Shown here: positions 1 through 9,486 of the stretch, piece by piece
How positions within the stretch are numbered: position 1 is the first letter of the stretch
Layout: each line of letters opens with the position of its first letter
From: VAZQ01 sp963817015
Lineage (GTDB): Bacteria; Pseudomonadota; Alphaproteobacteria; Rhizobiales; Xanthobacteraceae
Direction of reading: 5' to 3'
Length of the DNA stretch: 64,000 bases
Assembly: GCA_963817015.1 (NCBI GenBank)
Contig: CAWFMV010000008.1
Coordinates: 248,001-312,000, forward strand
The notes under the pieces: model-generated
The model's database searches: none
What the model was told of the DNA's origin: nothing
What the model saw: the letters and a program-made list of their open reading frames with translations, nothing else
Position numbers and translations under genes: made by a program

Positions 1-520
1 CGAGCTCCGCGATCGCGTCGTCGGTTGCCTTCTGGATCTGCTCGGACGAACGCTTGCCGTCGTCCTCGCTGATCTGGTGATCCTTTTCCAGCTTCTTCAG
101 CACATCTAGCCCATCGCGCCGCACATGGCGAACCGCGACTTTGGCGGCCTCGGCATATTTGTGCGCGACTTTGACGAGGTCTTTGCGCCGCTCTTCGTTG
201 AGCTCCGGGATCCGCAGCCGCAGCACCTGCCCTTCGGTCGATGGCGACAACCCAAGATTGGAGGCCGAGATGGCTTTCTCCACGGCGTGCACCATCGATC
301 GGTCCCAGACCTGCACGCTGATCAGGCGCGGCTCGGGCACGCTGACGGTCGCCAGCTGATTGAGCGGCATGTGACTTCCGTAGGCTTCGACCTGTACCGG
401 ATCGAGCAGGGCCGCAGAGGCGCGCCCTGTGCGCAGGCCCCCGAGCTCCTGCTTCAAGATCTGCAGGGCGCCCTGCATGCGCCGTTTGATCTCATTGATG
501 TCGTGCGTCGCGGCTGCCAT
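1..520 (-). CDS. frr: ribosome recycling factor (C-terminus cut by window)
   Basis: Ribosome recycling factor splits post-termination 70S complexes together with EF-G. The reverse-strand frame opens at an ATG (518-520) behind an AAGGGG Shine-Dalgarno. It reads MAAATHDINEIKRRMQGAL, then LKQELGGLRTGRASAALLDP and VWDRSMVHAVEKAISASNLG, all typical RRF helices and beta-domain segments. About 173 codons are present and the frame runs off the left edge, so roughly the last dozen residues are missing. It is the last gene of the rpsB-tsf-pyrH-frr translation block visible here. No frame break is seen in this gene. Confidence 0.95.
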   Translation of the reverse strand, partial: MAAATHDINEIKRRMQGALQILKQELGGLRTGRASAALLDPVQVEAYGSHMPLNQLATVSVPEPRLISVQVWDRSMVHAVEKAISASNLGLSPSTEGQVLRLRIPELNEERRKDLVKVAHKYAEAAKVAVRHVRRDGLDVLKKLEKDHQISEDDGKRSSEQIQKATDDAIAEL

Positions 521-609
521 GGCAATGCCCCTTGAAAGCCGTTTGTTGGAACGTAGCGAGAGCGCCTCATCAGATCGGCTGGTACGACAGCAATCAGCCG
601 GCGCGCCCG

Positions 610-1326
610 TTACGAACTGACAATGGTCGAACGCCCCTGCCCCTGCAGGACCGCCTCAATCGCTCCCTTGGCATGGATCGAGAATACGATGATAGGCATA
701 TGGTTTTCCTGGGCAAGCGCGAAGGCGGTGGCATCCATGATTTTCAGCCCGCGCTCGAGCGCCTCCTGGTGGGTCAGGCGGTCATAGCGCTTGGCAGTGT
801 TGTCCTTCTTGGGATCGGCGCTGTAAACCCCATCCACGTCGGTGGCCTTCAGAACCACGTTAGCGCCGATCTCGGAGGCGCGTAGCACCGCAGTGGTGTC
901 GGTGGTGAAGAACGGATTGCCGGTTCCGGCCGCGAACAAGACGATGCGTCCCTCCTCCAGATGGCGCAAGGCCCGCGGTCGCTCGTAGGTTTCGCAGACC
1001 CCCGGCATGACGAGCGCCGACATCGTGCGCGCCGGCGCACCTGCCCGCTCGATCGCGGTTTCCAGCGCCAGCGCGTTCATGACGGTCGCCAGCATGCCCA
1101 TGGTGTCGCCGGTGACACGCGGGATGCCCTGCTCGGACACCTTGACGCCGCGGAAGATGTTTCCACCGCCGACCACGACACCGACGGCGACGCCAAGCGC
1201 GCGCGCCGCGACCAGATCGGCGGCGATCCGTTCGAGGGTGGGCTGATGAATTCCGAACGAATCCGGCCCCATCAGGGCCTCGCCCGACACTTTGACGATC
1301 ACCCGGCGGTAGATCGGATTGGCCAT
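610..1326 (-). CDS. pyrH: UMP kinase
   Basis: Uridylate kinase phosphorylates UMP to UDP in pyrimidine nucleotide synthesis. The 238-residue product has the amino-acid-kinase fold signatures: KVSGEALMG near the N-terminus, the glycine loop VVGGGNIFRG (about residues 54-63), TGNPFFTTDTTAVLR in the middle and LKATDVDGVYSADP for nucleotide binding. I chose the start at MANPIYRRV because the longer open frame upstream is basic and unlike any UMPK. The frame is intact, in contrast to the neighbouring tsf. It lies between tsf and frr, the usual order. Confidence 0.96.
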   Translation of the reverse strand: MANPIYRRVIVKVSGEALMGPDSFGIHQPTLERIAADLVAARALGVAVGVVVGGGNIFRGVKVSEQGIPRVTGDTMGMLATVMNALALETAIERAGAPARTMSALVMPGVCETYERPRALRHLEEGRIVLFAAGTGNPFFTTDTTAVLRASEIGANVVLKATDVDGVYSADPKKDNTAKRYDRLTHQEALERGLKIMDATAFALAQENHMPIIVFSIHAKGAIEAVLQGQGRSTIVSS

Positions 1327-1393
1327 AAGGGGCTCGGGGCGCTCGGTGTTTGCCGCCCGGTCAGCCGCGCAGCATGACCGGAAGCGGAATGGG

Positions 1394-2318
1394 TCAGCGC
1401 GGCGTGACCGCGGCCGCAACTTCCGCGGCGAAGTCCTTCTCCTCCCGCTCGATGCCTTCACCGAGGGCGTAGCGCACGAAGCCCGTCACCTTGATCGGGC
1501 CACCGGCCTTGCCTTCGGCTTCCTTGATGGCCTGCGCCACGCTCTTGTCGGGCTCGTGAATGTAGGGCTGATCGAGCAGGCAGACCTCCTTGTAGAAGGT
1601 CTTGAGCCCGGATTCGACGATCTTCTCGACGACATTCGCGGGTTTCCCCTGCGCCTTGGCCTTGTCGGCCAGGACTTCCTTTTCGCGCCGGATCACCTCG
1701 GCACTGAGCCCCGACGGCTCGACCGCCTGCGGATTGGAGGCCGCCACATGCATCGCGATCTTGCGGCCGATCTGGGCAAGCTCGTCGACCTTGCCGGTCG
1801 AATTCGAGCGCGACCAGCACGCCGATCTTGCCGAGCCCCTCACCCACGGAGTTGTGCATGTAGCTCGCGACCGCGCCCTGCTTGACCTCAAGCGATGCCG
1901 CACGCCGCAGCGAGATGTTCTCGCCGATCTTGGTGATCGATTCCGTGATCGCGTCCGCGACCGGGATATTGCCGATCTTGGCCTTGTTGAGCGTATCGAG
2001 ATCGCTACCCGCGGTGAGCGCCACGTCGGCGATGATCTTGACCAGGCCCTGGAAGAACTCGTTGCGGGCCACGAAATCGGTCTCCGAATTGACCTCGACC
2101 ACCACGCCTTTGGTGCCTTTCACCGACATTCCAATCAGACCGTCGGCCGCGATGCGGCCGGCCTTCTTGGCCGCCTTGGCGAGCCCTTTCTTGCGCAGGA
2201 GGTCGACTGCCGCCTCCATCTCGCCGTTGGTCTCTCCGAGCGCTCCCTTGCAGTCCATCATGCCGGCGCCGGTGCGCTCGCGCAGCTCCTTGACCATCTG
2301 TGCAGTAATGTTGGCCAT
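1394..2318 (-). CDS. tsf: elongation factor Ts (one frame break)
   Basis: EF-Ts is the guanine-nucleotide exchange factor for EF-Tu. The N-terminal UBA-like domain (MANITAQMVKELRERTGAG) and the conserved TDFVARNEFF segment are in one frame. The C-terminal part, from TGKVDELAQIGRKIAMH to the end, is in another. The break is at about 1800-1804: removing one T in GAATTCG restores ALESTGKVDEL. The corrected length is 307 residues, normal for alphaproteobacteria. The gene is essential, so I read the break as a sequence error rather than a pseudogene. An alternative start three codons upstream (MGS) sits too close to AAAGGG. Confidence 0.93.
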
Positions 2319-2342
2319 CGAACCCATATCCCTTTGGCGCCA

Positions 2343-2363
2343 TGGCCGGGCTCATCCCGGCCA
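2343..2363. repeat. hairpin in tsf leader
   Basis: A perfect 8-bp inverted repeat (TGGCCGGG, loop CTCAT, CCCGGCCA) lies just upstream of the tsf ribosome binding site. It could act as an attenuator or RNA-processing stem between rpsB and tsf. No T run follows on the minus strand, so it is not an obvious terminator. Function is not demonstrated. Confidence 0.5.
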
Positions 2364-2382
2364 CTCACGTCCTGCTACTCTT

Positions 2383-2472
2383 GCGACTGTCGACGTGTGA
2401 CGTTGCTGCTTGTGACGATAAGACAAATGACGTTCAGGCTTATGACGTCGGTACTTGAGACGCTGATGCCTG
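2383..2472. repeat. degenerate 15-bp tandem repeat array
   Basis: Between rpsB and tsf the pentamer TGACG recurs at 2398, 2413, 2428 and 2443, with AGACG at 2458, so the spacing is exactly 15 bp. Units read TGACGTTGCTGCTTG, TGACGATAAGACAAA, TGACGTTCAGGCTTA, TGACGTCGGTACTTG and AGACGCTGATGCCTG. A weaker unit starts at 2383. The array is non-coding: it lies after the rpsB stop and before tsf. The period is directly visible. Origin and role are unknown. Confidence 0.8.
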
Positions 2473-2489
2473 GCCGGCCGGCCAGGCAT
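2466..2489. repeat. 24-bp perfect palindrome after rpsB
   Basis: The 24 bases form a perfect palindrome with the arm ATGCCTGGCCGG, five bases beyond the rpsB stop codon. As RNA it would fold into a very stable stem in the rpsB-tsf spacer. The likely role is partial termination or 3'-end protection setting the S2 to EF-Ts ratio. There is no downstream T run, so simple intrinsic termination is unlikely. Confidence 0.7.
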
Positions 2490-2493
2490 GTCA

Positions 2494-3487
2494 TCACTCC
2501 GCAGTCAGTTGCTTTGCCTGGGCAATCCAGCCTTCCATGCGGCCGGGCAGCCCGATCTCCTCGCCAATCTTGTGAGCAGCCTCGGGAGCAAGGCTCGCGA
2601 TCTGCCAGTAGTGGAAGATGCCGAGATCGTTGAGCTTCTTCTCGATCGTGGGCGAGACATGCCCAAGCTTCTTGAGGTCGTCGGCAACTCCGCGCGGCCC
2701 GGAGAGCACCTCGTAGCTCGGAGTCATCAGCGGCCGGGGGCAGCACCTCGACCATCGGCTCAGCGGCCGCGCCGACGTCGATGCCCATGTCGCCTTGCGC
2801 GCGCGAAATGCCATCGATGGCGGCACGCGCGATCAGGTCGCAGTAGAGCGTGATGGCGCGACTGGCATCGTCGTTGCCTGGAACGACGAAAGTGATGCCA
2901 TCCGGATTGCAGTTGGTGTCGACGACGGCCGCAACCGGAACATTGAGCCGCCGCGCTTCCTTGATCGCGATGTCCTCCTTGTTGGTGTCGATCACGAACA
3001 GGAGGTCGGGCAGGCCGCCCATATCCTTGATGCCGCCGAGCGCGCGGTCGAGCTTGTCGCGCTCGCGCTGCAGCTCGAGCCGCTCCTTCTTGGTGTAGGC
3101 CTGCGCCTCGTTGGAGGAGAGCATCTCCTCGAGCTTGCGCAGGCGCGAGATCGAGCCGGAGATGGTCTTCCAGTTGGTCAGCGTGCCGCCCAGCCATCGT
3201 GAGTTGACGTAGTACTGCGCGCAGCGCTTGGCCGCATCCGCGACCGCGTCCTGCGCCTGGCGCTTGGTGCCGACGAACAGGATGCGCCCGCCCTTGGCGA
3301 CGGTGTCGCTCACCGCCTGCAGGGCCCGGTGCAGCATCGGCACCGACTGGGCAAGATCGATGATGTGGATGTTGTTACGGGTGCCGAAGATGTACTCAGC
3401 CATCTTCGGATTCCAGCGGTGGGATTGGTGGCCAAAGTGAACGCCAGCTTCGAACAGCTGGCGCATGCTGTAGTCAGGTAGCGCCAT
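2494..3487 (-). CDS. rpsB: 30S ribosomal protein S2 (one frame break)
   Basis: S2 is a small-subunit protein. The start MALPDYSMRQLFEAG is preceded by GGAGA and followed by GVHFGHQSHRWNPKM, LAQSVPMLHRAL and NSRWLGGTLTNW, all canonical. A single-base break near 2715-2750 separates this from the C-terminal part (SYEVLSGPRGVADDL to IAQAKQLTAE). The corrected length is 330 residues. The extra ~80 C-terminal residues, with an HhH-like segment (GHVSPTIEKKLNDLGIFHYW), match the extended S2 of Bradyrhizobium-type alphaproteobacteria. The break lies near a G5 run and is probably a sequence error. Confidence 0.94.
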
Positions 3488-3510
3488 GGTCCATTCTCCG
3501 GTTGAGCCGC

Positions 3511-3586
3511 CGCGGACCCGTGAGCTCCAGCCCACCTCGGAAGAGGGGAACCGGGCCACCGGACGGCCAAATAGCCAAGGTCCGCG
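3511..3586 (-). promoter_or_regulatory. rpsB leader stem, possible S2 autoregulatory site
   Basis: Within the ~115-nt untranslated leader of rpsB, CGCGGACC (3511-3518) pairs perfectly with GGTCCGCG (3579-3586). This closes a 60-nt loop region immediately upstream of the S2 Shine-Dalgarno. Bacterial rpsB leaders are known targets of S2 feedback. Assigning that role here is inference from position and pairing only. Confidence 0.35.
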
Positions 3587-3603
3587 TGTGAGATAGCGCG
3601 GCT

Positions 3604-3631
3604 TATATAGGTGCGGGACGGTCAAAGCAAG
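3604..3631 (-). promoter_or_regulatory. putative rpsB promoter
   Basis: Reading leftward, a CTTGCT -35-like hexamer (3626-3631) and a TATATA -10 (3604-3609) are separated by 16 bp. Transcription would start about 110 nt before the rpsB ATG, leaving room for the structured leader. This is an AT-rich island in GC-rich DNA. The match is by eye only. Confidence 0.45.
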
Positions 3632-3772
3632 CATTTGCGCAAACGCATCAGTGGCGCGACCGATCAGTCGCCGCTAATATGGTTGCCAAGTCCCGGCGCG
3701 CCCAGCGAAACCTCCGGGGGTTGTGGGCACGCCGGCAAGCACGTTCGTCAATCGACCAACAGGGAGGATGCC

Positions 3773-5521
3773 ATGCTGAGGACAGTCAGCGCGCTGACTG
3801 CTATTGGCCTTGCCGCCATCGTCAGTCCAGCCACGGCCGCGGACGTTACGTCCGAGCGCTTGCTCAATTCGCCTAACGACCCACAGAACTGGCTGATGGT
3901 CCACCGCGACTACGACAATTCGCGCCATTCGGCGCTGAAGGACATCAACAACACCAACGCCAAGGACCTCAAGCTCAAGTTCATGATCTCGATCGGCGGC
4001 CGCGCGACCGGCGGCACGCTGCGCGGCAAGGAAGAAGCCACGCCGCTGGTCGACGACGGCTTCATGTACGTGAACGACACCTGGGGCCGGGTGATGAAGT
4101 TCGACGTGCGCAGCGGCACGCCAGGCCGTGCCGCTCTGGCGCTACGACCCCAAGATCAAGCAGTCGCGCACCCATCGCGGGATCGCGATGTACGGCAACA
4201 AGGTCTTCATCCCCACCAACGACATGCGGATGATCGCGCTCAATCGCGATTCCGGCGAGGTGGCCTGGGAGGTGAACGCCGCAGCGCCGACCGACCCCGC
4301 CACCGGCACGCCCTCGCCCAAGACCCAAGGCTTCACGGCAGCGCCGCTGACACTCAAGACCCGGGCGGCAAGGAGCTCGTCCTGCAGGGCGAGAGCACCG
4401 GCGGACAGCTCGGCACCCGCAGCTGGATCGGCGCCTGGGACGTCAACACCGGCCAGCTCGCCTGGCGCACCTTCACCGATCCCGGCGCCGGGCGAACCCG
4501 GCTCCGAGACCTGGAAGGACAACCACAATGCCTGGCGTGTGGGCGGCGGCGGCGTGTGGCAGACGGCGTCCTATCGATCCGGCCACCAACCTGCTCTACT
4601 ACGGCACCGGCGATGCCTTCCCGAGCTTCGATCCCGAGTTCCGCCCGGGCGACAACCTGTTCACCGCGAGCACCATCGCGCTCGACGCCGACACCGGCAA
4701 GATCGTCTGGTACTTCCAGGAGACGCCGAACGAGCATTGGGACTTCGACACGCCGAGCCCGAAGATGCTCTACGAGGTCAACGATCAACGGCGAGACCCG
4801 CAAGGTCGTCGCGAACTTCTCGCGCAACGGCTACTACTACACGCTCGATCGCGCCAACGGCCAGTTCCTGCGCGCCGACCAGTATCAGGAGAAGATCACC
4901 TGGACGAAGGGGATCGATCACGAAGACCGGCAAGCCCGTCGACTACGATCCGACCAAGGACGTGCAGGCCTATGCCGGCATCGGCGTGCGGCGCGGCAAG
5001 CGCGGCGAAGAGGCCTGCCCGTGGTGGAACGGCTCGCCGACGTTCTTCCCGCCGACCATGGATGCCAAGCGCGGGATTGCCTATGTGGCGGGCGCCGAGG
5101 GCTGCATTTCCGGCACCGCCAGCAAGACCCCGCTGGACGAGAACAAGGACTATGTCGGCCTGCCGCCGTGCTGCACCGAGCAGGGCCGCATCACCGCCCA
5201 CGGCGCGCTTTGGGCGATGGATGTGAAGACCGGCAAGATCGTCGGCAAGGCGACGTTCCAGCCACCGACCGAGTCCGGCATGCTGAGCACCGATGGCGAG
5301 CTTCTGTTCACCGGTCACATGAACGGAAAGTTCTCGGCCTATGACGCCAAGACGCTCAAGGAGCTGTGGAGCTTCAACTCGGCACGCCGATCACGGCTCC
5401 GCCGATGACCTACAGCGTCGGCGGCAAGCAGTATGTCGCGGTCGTCGCCGGCGGTGGCGTCGGCGTTCGCGGCGGCGGCCTCTACCAGCCGTCTGCATTC
5501 GTGGCCGTGTTCGGCTTCTGA
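3773..5521 (+). CDS. PQQ-dependent dehydrogenase (many frame breaks)
   Basis: Secreted quinoprotein alcohol-dehydrogenase-like beta-propeller. The start MLRTVSALTAIGLAAIV follows GGGAGG and gives a Sec signal ending ATAADV. Recognisable blades include ATPLVDDGFMYVNDTWG, LWRYDPKIKQSRTHRGIAMY, GEPGSETWKDNHNAW, FRPGDNLFTASTIALD, NGYYYTLDRANGQFLRA and MTYSVGGKQYVAVVAGGG at the end. At least seven single-base breaks (about 4125, 4362, 4492, 4577, 4789, 4918, 5383) split it; most are repaired by deleting one base. It is closely similar to the intact protein at 44176-45873. The substrate is unknown. Either a badly read gene or a decaying pseudogene; I favour the former because protein similarity is kept throughout. 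Confidence 0.85.
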
Positions 5522-6283
5522 TGCACGCGAATGGCGCAAGCCCTCTCCATGCGAACCGGACGCGGTGCACGCCCGCGTCCGGGTCTCATGCGCTTCTCCG
5601 GCGCGCGCCGGTCATGCTGCTCATGACCGCCGCCGACAGCGCGGCGCAGGCGCCGAAAATCTGGGACGTAAGCTTGGCACGCCAGTTGCCACGCTGCCCG
5701 CTCGACCAGTTCGTCGATCCGGCCTGCGGAACCAATGGTGGACCGCCGGCGACGTGTGCTGAAGAGCTTTGCCGAGTTTGGGCAGTGCACGCGCGAGCGA
5801 ACGACTGGCCTGCACGAGGTCTGGTTTCGCTATGACGACGAGATGGAATATGTGGCGCGGGCGCGCCGCTCCGACATCATGATCCGGCAATACCAGGCGA
5901 ACTCGATGGCCGGGCAGCCGATCATCACCTCGCTCCTGATCGACGACGCTGGGCTCGTGCAGGGCTATCGCATCGTCAATGATCCGCGCGTCGAAGCCGA
6001 TACGCGGCTCGCTGCCTTCGGGCTTGCCGATCTGTTCAAGGGCATCGCCGGTCTCGGTCTCAACTGCACCAACCTGCCACTCGCTGAAGGCGAGCGACCG
6101 ATCGATGACTGGTACGTCAAAGAAGTGTGCGAGAAGTCCGCGGACGGGCGGACATATCGGATCGAAGCCCGCCGCTACTACAAGGCCGGCCAATTCGCGG
6201 TCGACCCGAACGAGAATCGCCCGACCGAGAACCAATTCGAGAGCTCGGCGCGGATCGAGATCTACAAATCGCCGGCGCGCTGA
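5521..6283 (+). CDS. secreted conserved hypothetical protein (frame breaks)
   Basis: I do not recognise this family. The well-supported part is about 5745-6283: KSFAEFGQCTRERTTGLHEV, WFRYDDEMEYVARARR, NSMAGQPIITSLLIDDAGL and RIEARRYYKAGQFAVDP, ending ARIEIYKSPAR. Upstream, a hydrophobic stretch (VMLLMTAADSAAQA) looks like a signal peptide cleaved before PKIWDV, but at least two frame shifts between 5600 and 5750 break it. The start is uncertain: the ATG at 5521 overlaps the stop of the PQQ gene, and another ATG is at 5588. Its place between a PQQ dehydrogenase and a cytochrome c suggests a periplasmic partner. Confidence 0.55.
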
Positions 6284-6341
6284 GCGCGCAAGCAAGACCG
6301 ACAAGTCAAGCGCACACAGTATCAGCAAGCGAGTCCTGGAA

Positions 6342-6846
6342 ATGGTTTCACGAACTGCCTTCCGCGCGCGTTGCGCCTTCGCGATCCTGCTCGACTGTTG
6401 CGCTCTGGGCATCGCCGAGCCTGGCGCAGGACGAGGCGCGCGTGAAAGCCGGCCTGGATGCCTGGAAGAACGCCGGATGCTCGGAATGCCATGGCGCGTT
6501 TGCGGACGGCGAGCGGGAACGCGACGAAGCGCCGGTGGGCGCCAACCTGCGCAGCACCCGGCTCGACAACGCCGCGATCACGGAAGTGATCCGCTGCGGC
6601 CGGCCGAACACCGGCATGCCGCGCTTCGACGAAGGCGCCTATACGCAGCGCGGCTGCAATGGACAGCCGACTGGCGCAGTGCCGGACGCGCTCTATCCGA
6701 CGCCGCGCATGCTGAGCCTGCAGGAGATCGAGCTGGTGGTCACCTATCTGCGGGCCCGCGTCATCGGAAAGCGCGCGGTCACGCCGGAGGAGTGCACCTA
6801 CTACTACGGCGACCTCGCCGACACGTTTTGCGACAAGGAGAAGTAA
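6342..6846 (+). CDS. c-type cytochrome, periplasmic (one frame break)
   Basis: Small monoheme cytochrome c. After a signal region (MVSRTAFRARCAF to WASPSLAQDE) the mature protein has the heme motif CSECH in KNAGCSECHGAFADG, and the axial-Met region may be RPNTGMPRFDEG. The C-terminus is rich in Tyr and acidic residues (TYYYGDLADTFCDKEK). A one-base break at about 6393 falls inside the signal peptide. It follows the PQQ dehydrogenase and the hypothetical protein on the same strand, so it is a plausible electron acceptor for the quinoprotein. The partnership is inferred from position. Confidence 0.8.
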
Positions 6847-6861
6847 GGCGACCCAAGCCCG

Positions 6862-7633
6862 TCACTGATGGATTGAGTTGTCCGGCATCATTGCGCCGGT
6901 GAACTTGGTATCGGTCTGCTTGGTATTGCCGAGATTGGCCGATCGCAGCACCGACTGACTGAAGTCGGCGGAGCTCAGATCGGCGCCGCCGAGATCGGCG
7001 AGATAGAAGATCGATTGCCGCAGGATGGCGCTCGCAGAGATTGACGTCACGCAGATTGGCCTGCGTGAACTCCACCATCTCGCCGACCACACCGCGCATG
7101 TCACAGCGCAGCAGCCGGGTCTGAAAAAAATTTGCATCATTGAGCGTCGCATTCACGAAGGTTGCTTCGTTGAGCAGCCCTGCGCTGAGATCGACCTCCG
7201 TGAGATTGGCGCGGTCGAGCTTGCCGCCGGTGAGGCGGATGTTGCCCATCATCGCCTCGGTGAGATCGGCGCCGGTGAAATCGGCGCGGCCGGCCTCGGC
7301 CTCGAACAGCATGGCGCCCTTCATTTTGGCGTGGCTGAAATTGGCCTGTAGCAGCTCGGTCTTGTTGAGATTGGCGTCGGTCAGATCGGCGCCCGAGAGA
7401 TTGGCGCCGCGCAAGTTGCTGCGATGGAAGGTGGCACCTGCGAGATTGGCGCCCGAGAGGTCGGCACCGGCAAGATTGCGCCGTTTGAGCGTCGCGCCCG
7501 CAAGATTGCAGCCGGGACAATCCTTGCTGGTGCCGGCGAGAAACGCCTCGGCGTTCTGGGCCTCTGCCCCTCCGGTCCAGACGGTCATAACGGCCACCAG
7601 GGCCCCAAACGCCACAGCTACATGTATACGCAT
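6862..7633 (-). CDS. secreted pentapeptide-repeat protein (one frame break)
   Basis: The N-terminus MRIHVAVAFGALVAVMTVW to GGAEAQ is a Sec signal peptide. The rest is almost entirely A(D/N)LXX pentapeptide repeats: NLAGADLSGANLAGATF, ANLSGADLTDANLNKTE and ADFTGADLTEAMMGN. This predicts a right-handed quadrilateral beta-helix in the periplasm. A CPGC pair (about residues 39-42) precedes the repeats. A break at about 7030 separates the last ~55 residues (SIFYLADLGGADLSSADFSQ). Pentapeptide proteins rarely reveal function from sequence. It is the last gene of a minus-strand set starting with the FAD monooxygenase. Confidence 0.85.
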
Positions 7634-7644
7634 GATCTCACTTC

Positions 7645-8698
7645 CTAGTTTGCCGTTGCGATTGCCTGCGCGCGCGCGATGACATCCGGCGGGCGCCTGG
7701 TAGAGCCGCTCGACCATGGCCTGCACGTCGGTGCCACCGACGAAATTCAGCTCAAGGCCAATCCTGCTCGCCCTCCGCGATGAACTGCGGATCGCGCATG
7801 GCATCCGCGAACCCCTTGCGCAGCAGCATCAACGACGCGCGGATCAAGCCCCGGCGGCGCGACCAGCGGCCGTCCCATCGACTGGCGCGAGAAGATCATC
7901 TCGAGCACCTGCCGGTCGTCCGGCTTGCTCACGAAGTCGGTGACCATCGGGACGTCCGGCAATTCCTTGTGCTTGTCGAGCGCGAGCTGCAGGATGATCT
8001 TGAGCTTGCCGCTCTCGAGATCGCTCTTGTTGCCGGAGCGCGCCACGCCCCAGGAATAGCCGACGATGCCGTCGAGCTCGCCGCGCTCGACCGCGAGCAT
8101 GATCTCCTGCGTGCCCGGATAGCCGGCAATCGCCTTGAGCTTGGTGCCGAGCAGCGAATTCAGCGCGGCGGTGAACACATGCTGATCGCCGCCGATGCCG
8201 GTCGAGCCGACCTGCAGGCGGCGCGCCCGCCAGCATCTGCTGCAGGGTCGAGGCCGGGCCGGGCTGGCGGATGATAGAAGCCCGACACCTCGTTGTTCAT
8301 GCTGCCGAGCCAGGCGAACTTGCGTGGAATCGAACTTGGCCTGCGACGCTGCGCCGCCGAGCAGCGGCTCCATCGCGACGCCGCGGCCCACGATGGCGAT
8401 CTCGGTGCCGTCCTTGGGCGCGGCATTGAAGAGATAGTTCGCGAGATTGAGCGAGCCCGCGCCGGGCCGGTTCTGCGGCACGATCGATCGGATTGCCGGG
8501 CAGATATTTGCCGAGGTGGCGCGCCAGCAGCCGGCCATAGGTGTCATAGCCGAAGCCGGTCGGCGAGAAGCCGATCAGAATCTTGATCTGCTTGCCGGCA
8601 AACGAGACCGGCTCGCGCGAGCGCAGCGCCTGGCAGCAGCAAGGCACGCCGCCAGCAGCGACGCCGAAGAGCAGCACCGTGCGCGGGGCGCCGATCAT
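7645..8698 (-). CDS. Bug/TctC-type substrate-binding protein (frame breaks)
   Basis: Periplasmic binding protein of the tripartite tricarboxylate transporter family. Recognisable pieces in order: MIGAPRTVLLFGVAAGG (signal), FAGKQIKILIGFSPTGFGYD, TYGRLLARHLGKYLPGNP, LANYLFNAAPKDGTEIAIVG, FTAALNSLLGTKLKAIAGYP, VERGELDGIVGYSWGVARSG, LDKHKELPDVPMVTDFV and a C-terminus ending ARAQAIATAN. Frame breaks occur at about 8490, 8330, 8230 and 7800. No TctA/TctB membrane genes are nearby, so it is an orphan binder. Its GYDTYGRLLARHLGK segment matches the Bug protein at 45986-47011, which also sits beside a PQQ gene. Confidence 0.85.
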
Positions 8699-8701
8699 GC
8701 C

Positions 8702-9421
8702 CTACTCCGCCGCCGCGCCATGCCGCAGGCCATCGAGATGGGCCACCACCTCGTCGAGGTGCATGACGTCGGCATATTTGTGATGCAGGTCGAACAGGTT
8801 GACCTTGTGGGTGAGCTCGGCGCGGTCGTAGGTGCATTCCTCCACGACCGACACATGGAAGCCGCTCGAATAGGCGTCGACCGACGCTCGCCCGCACGCA
8901 GCCGGACGTGCTCTCGCCGCAGACGATCAGGCTCTGCACGCCGAGGATCGACAGGTGCGAGAACAACGGCGTGCCCTGGAACGACGCTGGCGCGCTGCTT
9001 GCCAGATCACGACGTCGGACGGCTCGAGCGGGAACTCGTGATAGATCGCATAGGCATCGGGCGCCGGCCGCGGCCGCTGGCTGCTTGGTCGACACGGCGC
9101 CCGTCGGCCGGTTGTTCGGGCGCGTCTCCTGCGTGCAGTAGAAGATCGGGATGCCGGCGCGCCGCGCGGCCGCGAACAGCCGCTTGGTCGGCTCGATCGC
9201 CCGGTGCGCAAAGATCCCGCACGTGTTGGGATAGCTGCTCGTTGATCTCGATCGGCGGCCTGCGGGCCGCCGCGATAGACCAGGTCGTAGAGATCGATCG
9301 CCAGCAGCGCCGGGCGCGGGCCCACGAAGGTCTCGCGCCGCCAGCCGGCATAGAGCTGCAGATCGGCTTCCGGGATCACGTCCTTCCAGCAGTGGTCGTT
9401 GAACTTGTCGATCGAAGCCAT
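8702..9421 (-). CDS. isochorismatase-family cysteine hydrolase (frame breaks)
   Basis: Starts MASIDKFNDHCWKDVIPEAD. The catalytic Asp region is PALLAIDLYDLVYRGG, followed by a middle segment AGIPIFYCTQETRPNNRPTG, and the nucleophile motif LIVCGESTSGCVRASV carries the expected Cys. The C-terminus is DVMHLDEVVAHLDGLRHGAA. Members hydrolyse isochorismate, N-carbamoylsarcosine, maleamate or nicotinamide-like amides; which applies here is not visible. Breaks near 9265, 9230, 9075, 8990 and 8890 interrupt the frame. Its stop lies 4 bases from the start of the downstream Bug protein, so the two are co-transcribed. Confidence 0.82.
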
Positions 9422-9486
9422 GCAGTGTCTCCAGCCCTCGCGTCCGGCGGCGCGTCTTGCCGAGTCTTGCGCGATGATACCGCGCG

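Noticed and set aside
1394..2318. tsf as a genuine pseudogene or programmed frameshift
   Set aside because: Single-copy essential gene with full similarity in both frames, and one extra T explains it; no slippery site with stimulatory structure was recognised.
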